Assembly (NCBI GenBank): GCA_031472005.1
Contig: PZJY01000010.1
Span: 1,860,001-1,924,000, forward strand
Origin: Tetracladium setigerum
Taxonomy: Eukaryota > Ascomycota > Leotiomycetes > Helotiales
Direction of reading: 5' to 3'
Length of the DNA: 64,000 nt
Positions 56,890 through 64,000 of the stretch are shown one piece after another (within the stretch, counting starts at the first letter, position 1; each line of letters begins with the position of its first letter). A model generated the notes under the pieces. The model had not been told where the DNA came from, did not search any database, and saw nothing but the letters and a program-made list of their open reading frames with translations. The translations under genes and the position numbers were made by a program.

Positions 56890-58701
56890 TGTTTGCGATG
56901 GGAATGGATTCCGTCGGCGGTTTTTATTTATTTAGTTGATTGTATCGGAACGAGTGTATTTCTGGTGAGTTGAATGGAAGGTGTGCAAGCGAGAGATGTT
57001 TGCTGATCCCGACGTGTCACAATCCGCGTTCAACGAGCGTGTTTCATCAATGATGATTGGGGGAGAGAGAATGGATGCTTATCCGGCGAGCGACATGGAT
57101 GGGATCGAGGATGTCGAGAAGCGGGAGGAGAAAAACAGGAAGTAGATGTCGAAGAAGATTTAGGATAATTAAACAGGAGAGAGAGCGAGAGCGAGAGGAA
57201 GAAGTCAAGAAAGAAGGAAAACAAGTTCAGGTGATGGTGTGTGTGTGGTGTGTTGTGAGCTGTGCCGTAATAATAGGCAAGACGAGGCTGTGCTGAGTGA
57301 AGGAAAGGAGGAAGTGTCGTTGGTGGTGAGATCTTCGCAACTCTAAACTGCTTGCTTGGTGACTCTATTTTCGAGATTTTGCCGGCTGCCGAGTAGCCTG
57401 GGGCTCATTTTACTCTCTGTCTCTTGTCATGAACTCTATACGAACTTACCCCTGAAAATCTCTTGGAAAACAAACCGAACCACATATATAAATCTATGTA
57501 CCATTCACATGTCATATGATAATAGTGTTAGCAACTAACTACCTTGAAGAACAATGATGGGTTGTTGGAGTAGAAACATGCATCCTACTCTGTTCACCAA
57601 ACACGAACGAACCCTGATCTCAAACTACGACAGGGCGGGAAGAAAGCCAAATGCGGGGGAGATGGACCCGTTCCGGTTTCACTCTCAATCAATTGGCTGT
57701 GAGGCCCTGAATACCAATAATCGGAATCCTCCCTCGTACTCGCAAAAGGACAAAGTACTCCGTACAGTCACTCAGTCAGTCAGTCAATGAGTCTACAGGA
57801 AAATTCATAGTATGAATAGTCTGAATAGTTTGGATATCTCTACATTCAATTCTGTCTCATCCCAACCCCTTCTGCCTGCCTGCCTCTTTCTCCGGCTACA
57901 GAAAACAGCAAAATGGTATATAGGGGTACTGTTGTATATATAAACAAGAAAGATCCACCACCATCAACAAAAGGAAAAGGAAACATCAGACAATATCCAC
58001 AAAAGATCCCAAACACAGATCCGAGTATTGCCTTCCCCTTCTTCCCTCCCTTTCCTTTCGTTCCATAACATAACCATTCCCTTCCCCTCCCCCCCTCCCC
58101 GAGATCCTTTCCATTCCTAGAACCAGAGTTACTGGCATATCCTCATCCTCATCCATTTCCTCCCATTAATCATCCATCCATCCATCCCCATTAATCGTGG
58201 TGGTACCCAAATAAATACCAAACCAAGTCTGGCCAGATACCCCTCCAACGCCCCAGTAACAAAATTTCGCTTCGAAAAAACAGAAGAAGCTGAAAACTTA
58301 TAAAACGCCTGTAAGAGAAAATATAGAGCAAAAACCAAAAAACAAAACATTCCGAGGTATTTTAACTAAAGTTCGTTCCATCATAAAAACAAACAAAAAA
58401 ACAAAGATTCTTCTTTTTGCTACCACCATTGTGCGGCAGACTTTTTGGATGCCGCGTTGTACTGTGCTGTGCTGCGAGATGCTGTGGATCTGCCGCAAAC
58501 GCATGCGGTGCGGTGCTGTAAAATAGTTGATAGCGCCCTGCAAAAATGACGATAGTGGCGCTCAGATGTGGTACAATACAGTACAATATACTCGTCGACT
58601 GATCAATAATCGACTTTCTTCTCTCTCTCTCTCTGCTCTCCATTCCTCCCGTCCTTTACAGGTGTATATACCGGTATTTAGGAGGGAGGAAGAAAAGATT
58701 T
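56890..58701. other. Intergenic region, purine/pyrimidine-rich
   Basis: About 1.8 kb. It includes GA-rich repeats at 57176-57205, a short CAGT repeat near 57768-57786 and a CT microsatellite at 58618-58635. ORFs are short and featureless. No gene supported. Confidence 0.45.
58618..58635. repeat. CT dinucleotide microsatellite
   Basis: TTCT followed by CTCTCTCTCTCTCT just beyond the 3' end of the rhodopsin-like gene. Confidence 0.8.
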
Positions 58702-60674
58702 CTACTTCAACAAACCCCCTACATCCTGCAAAGACACCGTCGTCGGATGTCTCTGCAACAAATTATTCCCATTACTCTCACCACCGCCCCTCGAAATCTG
58801 CATACCGGGCGCCGATAAACTCGGATGCGAAGTCGGCCCTCTCGAGAAGCTGGGCGGTGGTGGTAGATCTTCAAAAGCGCTTCTTAGCTTTGCTTTGGAC
58901 ATGGGACTTGCTGGTCTATTATTCCCGGCTGCTGCTGCTGCTGTTGCTGCTGCTGGTGATTTGGACGTGCGAATTGGGATTGAGGTTGATAGCCCTCTTC
59001 CTTCAAGATATCCTTTAATTCATACCCTCGTGATTCAATTCCTCTGTTCTTGTTTCGTGAGAATCGGCTTCCATTCCCATTTCCATTGGTGGTGGTGGTA
59101 GTTGGTGGACCGAGGAGACCACCGATATCTTGGAGGAGAACTGCACTTCCATTCCTTGGGGGCGGGGGCGTTAATGGTGTATCGTTTGACCAGAAATTCG
59201 CGGGGCCGGTGGGATTTGGATGGGAATTGTAATGTGTCAATGCGCCTTGCATTGAGCTTTCACCACTGTCTTCAGTGCGTGTACTGCTGACTCTCCTGCC
59301 CTTCTTCAAATCCTCTTCCAGGAGCCCACCAACGTCGAAAAAGGAAACTTTCCGGGGTGAGTTAATAGATGATATCTCGCCTGGGCTTCGATCGTAATCT
59401 TCGGGTTGGAGTTTGATTAGATCTAAATCCTCGTCTGTGGTGTTTGAGTTGGACCCGGAGCTTTTCTTCGGGAATTGCCAGCTGTCGGTCCCGCCCATTT
59501 GCCCCATGAGTTTGCTCGCCTTTGCAGGCAAGATGGTGTTTCCATTTCCAATTCCAGGTGTGGCCATAGGCGCAGGTCGTGGGACGAAGATATCGGGTCC
59601 TCTCAGTTCTCGATCAACCCCCAATCCCAAATCTCTGACCAAATCCTCGTCACTTCCCCAGTGTCGGATCGTCGTTCCACGTCGAGATGCGGTTCGCTCA
59701 ATACTATCTGATAACGAACCGAACTTCCACCTTTGTTTCTTGATTCCTTTGTCTCGCACGAAAGAGCCGAGAACAAGGGCATTCGCGATTGCGGTCGCAA
59801 AGAGGATTTCTATCGAGGCGAGCAGCGACCGGTATTGTTGACTTCCATTTCTATCGATGATGTTTGGAATTCGAAATAGTGTAGTCCCCGCTGGCAGGAG
59901 GGAGCCCGCGAACAACATTACCAGCTGAATCTTCCTCTTCATGGCCATCTGAGAGGTCACAATGATGGAAATCGGAAAGAAGACCAGCATCAGATCCGTC
60001 ATCACGTCTGCCGTCCCCATCGTAATCAATTGTACGTATCCTTGCCTGCACTGCGGTCCTGGATCGGGCACGACCTGCCAGGCTCGATAGAGGGGCGTAC
60101 ATTCCGTCAGGTCTGCGATGACTACAGCGATAAAAGTGGCGAGCAGGAACCATCGGATGGTAATCAATGTGATTTCATGAGACCGTCGCCAAATACTGGA
60201 GATGAGTCGCTTGAAGAATTCGCTGATGGTGAGTTTAAGCATCCACAATCTAAGACAAAATTGTGTCAGTTTCTCGGTTTTCCAAAGCCTAAAAGAAAAG
60301 AAAAACAGTGCCTGCCCCGCGGGCTTGCATCGCAACAAAACTTACGTCGCAGCGTAGAATATCCTCGAGACCAGCACCAGTTTACTCCCCAACTCCCTCT
60401 GGCGGATGGCCGTCTCGCTCAGCCCGTGGGTCTGCGTATTGTTCGTGCCGTAGAGCAGGACGACATGCACCAAAGCCATGCGCGCAAACATCGGAACGAT
60501 GCATGCGAAAGCCAGCCAATCTTCTCGAAACAGCCTCTCCGTCCGGATATACCTCCCACACACTCTGAAGATTATGATGACGGCGGCGAAGATGGTACAC
60601 CACCAGCACACCAGCAAGGTCGCTTTGTCATCGCGGAAGGCTCGTAGGGGAGGTGCGGGGGAGTAGAGCGACAT
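58702..60674 (-). CDS. Rhodopsin-like (PTH11-type) seven-helix membrane protein
   Basis: Minus-strand exons are 60674-60346 and 60249-58702 (625 aa after one correction). Seven hydrophobic segments fill about residues 20-320. Landmarks of the fungal integral-membrane family related to PTH11 are FRVCGRYIRTERLFREDWLA, LWMLKLTISEFFKRLI, ADLTECTPLYRAWQVVPDPG, TADVMTDLMLVFFPI and RSLLASIEILFATAIANALV. No CFEM domain is present, so it is PTH11-like only in the membrane part. The long cytoplasmic tail has three D-V/I-GGLL motifs and a poly-Gln tract. As given, the frame ends near 58884 (CPKQS). One base in the GGG at 58903-58905 leads instead to ...SLQDVGGLLK with a stop at 58702-58704, repeating the tail motif. 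Function is unknown, with sensing or GPCR-like signalling possible. Confidence 0.85.
58925..58956. repeat. CTG/CAG triplet repeat coding for poly-Gln
   Basis: GCT/GTT triplets on the plus strand encode about nine glutamines in the cytoplasmic tail of the membrane protein. Confidence 0.8.
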
Positions 60675-63600
60675 GGTCGAGGCGAGGTTCTGCGACGCTG
60701 ACGGCGACTGCGACAGCTACTTCTGCTGCTGCTGCCACGCTCGTCAACCTCCGCAGAGGGGACGAGCGAGGAGGGTGGCGGGGGGATGCGTCGAGCGATG
60801 GATGATGGGGTCAATGGATTGATCTCGTCGAGGAGCCCTTATGGAAGGGTAATATATGTGTTGAGGAGGGACGGCACAATGGCCGGAACATTTCAGTTGA
60901 GAGACTTTTGGAGGGATTGTGTCGCGTGTGTGCTCTGGGCTCTTCTTCAGATGACGTTTCCTGCGATTCTTGACAGCGGCGGCGGCAGCGGACTGAGCGC
61001 AATATCAGAAGTTTGACAGGCGGAAGCGAGAGACTAAATAGAATAGTGCCTGTTTGTTCGAATGTCGGGATGAAGTGCACAAGTAGAATACAGAGAAATC
61101 TCAAAACAAAAATAGAGAGCGAGCGACGAGGTGTGGGTGAAGTAGGTCGTAGGTAGTGGTTGGTGGTGGAGAGATAGGTAAGTTGGTGGAACGGTGAACG
61201 AGGACTCGTACACTTTCGATGATATTGGAAACCGAGAGCTCTGCAAAGTAACTTGGAAGCAGAGAGAGACAACTACTGCGACGACTGGGACTGGCTGGGA
61301 GTTTGTACCTCCGGACACAAGGGCTCTGGGCTTTCTGGGCTACTCTGGGCCCCATGTATCTTGGTGGCTAATTTGCATAGATTGCGGGTGGGGAGACAAC
61401 AATTCCAGCCCGTCGGAGCGAATCACCAAAGAGTCCAAGACGCTTCCGAGTTGCTCGTGATCCTCCTGTATCTCTTCGTGGATATCGGAGGAGTTGTTGG
61501 TGCTTTGTACAGTATAATTGTTGAAGCGCTAGTCCTCTTGTCTTGTCCTATAGCAAGCCATCTTATCCGGATGCCTGTTGAGGAGGAGACTCTTTTTGAT
61601 AGATACTTGTGTTTGACAGACCATGCATACTTTGATATCATGATCCTCTCTATTCAGCTCGTACAACAACAATTCTATACATAACATATCCAAGCGAGTT
61701 CCTCTTCAGCACCAACCCAACTCCCATGGCGTCCAGTGAGACATCACTAATAATGCCTCAGCAATAAAAAGAAGAAGAAGAAGAAGAAGAAGAAGAAAGC
61801 ACCATCTGTCATCATCCATCCAAACACAACATGCCACCAACAACAGTAGAACCACCACCAACATTGAGCCACCACCCATCTCCCACCCATCTCCCATCCC
61901 ATCCATCTCTCTTCCCCTTCAAGACACCCTGACACCCTGACACTCTCGCCAAGAAGCATCCCAAACGCACCCAAGAAATGGGGGTTCCCTCAACCCTGCA
62001 ACCTCTTACCGCTCATTCGTGGGAATCCTATCAATTATGGATTTGCACTGTGGAGAGTGGTAGGCATCGTCAAGCACGACAGCTTCAGCATGTCCGGGGC
62101 CACTCTGCGGCGCTTGTGAGCGGTGCTTTATCGTGCCCCCTTGCTCTTGAAGGGGAAAGGTCGCGTGGGAACTTGGGAAGAGTGGTGAAAAAGGGTCTGG
62201 GCGGAACTTGGGAGGAGCAGAGGAGGAGGAGGAGGAGGAGGAAAGAGTAATGAGTGGCTGGTCATATTCGCGGCAGATATCAATTCAACCGAGTAGCCAG
62301 AGGCGGGTGGAAAGGTCCGATGGGATCTTGATCAGAGAGGGAGATAGATAGCAGAGTGCCGCCTCTTCCTGATATGCGAATAACCCAATCCGCATCCGCA
62401 ATCTTGATCGGTGGCAAAAACAATAATGGATACATACCCTTCACAATTCAAATTTAGGATACAGTACCCAACCTAACCCAGCCAGCCTCTTTCAAAGTCT
62501 ATATTTTTGCTTTCGATTACTGAGACAGAAAGATCAAGAATTGTAATCAAACCTTGACCTGGATCTCGAACCTAAATCGTCAAATCCTCTTCGCTTAGCA
62601 TGTCAACAAGGATGCTGGTGGGCTAACGGCCAGTCAGGGTCAGTCCGTAGTGGTCAAGTCAGGTCCAGGTCAAGGTTCAGGTATGGAAAGGGTTTTTTTT
62701 TTCCCCTCGGAATTCCGATGGCAAATTTCCAGCTCCCACGATTGGTAAGAAAAGTACTGGAGGGATGGACCGCCGTCCGCAGAAATAGGAAGAAAGAAAA
62801 CGGTTGATGTTGACGGTGCTCTGAAGCTGTCTGAAAGATGTAGAAATCTAAGCTAGTTCCCTTCCTATGTAATGTACTGTATGTATCCTTATTAGAAAAG
62901 AAATAGGCGCCAAGTTTCAATCGAGCACGACAGAAATCACATTCAATAGCCATGGAGACATGGTGGTCGGACGACAACCTTTTCAACCAATGGAACATCC
63001 TTCCATTATTGTCCTGTACCGCTGTTCTCCTGCTGTACCGTACCAGTACCGCAGCTTCAAGCAAGCCACCATATTATTCCATGTCTTCTCGAAATAATGA
63101 GATAAGTGCTGCTCGAGGCGACATTTCTCTTTTCCCTTTGACCGCTCAATTGTTATGGAGGTAGGAGGCACATAGTCAAAATGACAGGAACTCACCTCTA
63201 TCCCCCACTATAAATCCATCTCGTCCCCATCTATGATCTATCCACCAATCCTCCTGCGAACGCCAACGATCCCCCTTCCTCCTGCACATACAGTACAGTA
63301 GTACATGCAGAATGTTGCAGAAAGACAAATGCAAGCCCTATCCCAACCCATCTCAATTCAACTCATCTCAATTCACGCGTTTCCCAAAAACACCACCACC
63401 ACCACCATTGCTGCTGAGAAGTACGAGTACCGCTGCGAGGCGTTTTTATTTCCCATCTTCTCCCGTCCTTCTAGAACCGCCCTCTCCGCCCGACAGGAAA
63501 AAGAAAACACACCTGGGACTGCGTGCGAAGAACATGGCTGGGATTCTGTACCGCTTCTCTCAAACTCAAAAAATCATACTATTTCATTCCATGCAGAACC

Positions 63601-64000
63601 GCCTTATCACACTGCATCGAATGCATCATCACATCACAGCTGTCTTTTATCTCAACCTTTTTCAGCTCTCTTTTTTTAATTTGGACGTGCTTTTTTCTGT
63701 TCTTTCTTGGTGGCCTACAGTACTGGACTTCTTCTGCTCATATCATCACCTCTTCCCGTTGACTTGGTGCAGTCGCAATTCTTCTCGCGTTCTCAAAATC
63801 TTAAGCTTCTCAATCCAACCCTTCAAACATGAGATAACAAAATTACAAAGTCACAATACCTATCGGGCATCCATCTAATCAATCATCCAATCATAAAATA
63901 GCGTCCTGTCAAAATGTCTTAAAGTTTTCCTCGATTATCGACCACTGCAGGTCTGTAACCCCGCACGAACGGTGGTCGATCGCGTGGTGGGTTGAGTTTA
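60675..64000. other. Long gene-free stretch at window end
   Basis: About 3.3 kb. It includes a GAA microsatellite at 61768-61798, GACACCCT direct repeats near 61922-61945, GGA repeats at 62219-62247 and a CACCAC tract near 63390-63407. ORFs on both strands lack family character. The CT-rich 63730-63960 region may be the leader of a gene beyond the window. Confidence 0.45.
61768..61798. repeat. GAA/AAG triplet microsatellite
   Basis: About ten consecutive AAG triplets in the gene-free stretch. Confidence 0.85.

Noticed and set aside
3474..58905. Programmed -1 ribosomal frameshifting as the explanation for the broken frames
   Set aside because: Some sites are slippery G-runs, but others (GGG before ACGG, CCCC, single CC) are not slippery heptamers. 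The genes are functionally unrelated, and each lesion is one base in a short run. An assembly or mutation cause is simpler.
62654..63064. 136-codon minus-strand ORF
   Set aside because: Composition is not protein-like, no family features were seen, and it lies across a poly-T tract and a promoter-like region.
63944..63987. Short inverted repeat TCGACCAC/GTGGTCGA
   Set aside because: Arms of only 8 bp with a long loop at the window edge are compatible with chance.

Overview
The window reads as nuclear DNA of a filamentous ascomycete (Pezizomycotina). Genes carry short introns (about 45-150 nt) with GTAAGT/GTATGT-type donors and CTAAC/CTAAT branch sites. Families are typical of the group: Zn2Cys6 regulators, DHA MFS transporter, F-box and 2EXR proteins, NB-ARC/TPR STAND protein, NmrA-like reductase, CBM1 enzyme. 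The style resembles Leotiomycetes, but that placement is inference. No tRNA, rRNA, CRISPR array or intact transposon was seen.

Layout. 1-239: 3' end of a class II aldolase/adducin-type gene. 0.9-21 kb, mostly housekeeping: TRM4-type tRNA methyltransferase, a poorly resolved Cys-rich gene, CDC45, RPB5 (minus), BFR1, a secreted Cys-containing protein, an RGG-tailed protein (minus) and the mitochondrial Obg GTPase MTG2. 21.7-29 kb, accessory: CBM1-lactonase, NmrA-like reductase, Zn2Cys6 regulator. 29.6-34.8 kb: a multipass membrane gene head-to-head with an NLR-like gene (novel N-terminal domain, NB-ARC, near-identical TPRs). 35.3-39.8 kb: HSL-type esterase, 2EXR protein (minus), F-box protein. 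40.4-45.4 kb: DHA-type MFS pump divergent from a Zn2Cys6 regulator, with CGG palindromes and a long hairpin between them. 45.7-49 kb: two broken genes, a C2H2 regulator and an AIF/Ndi-like flavoprotein. 50.5-60.7 kb, all minus: a ULD-domain protein, a transglutaminase-like protein and a rhodopsin-like seven-helix protein. 60.7-64 kb: no gene supported.

The most striking window-wide pattern is that at least 14 positions in 12 genes need exactly one extra base, nearly always a G or C inside a short G/C run, to continue into a family-like C-terminus. After adding one base per site, every summed exon length I checked is divisible by three. This is most simply a homopolymer error in the assembly. 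Coordinates below are those of the sequence as given, and lesions are noted gene by gene. The most interesting candidate biology is the divergent membrane-protein/NLR pair with its TIR-like N-terminal domain.
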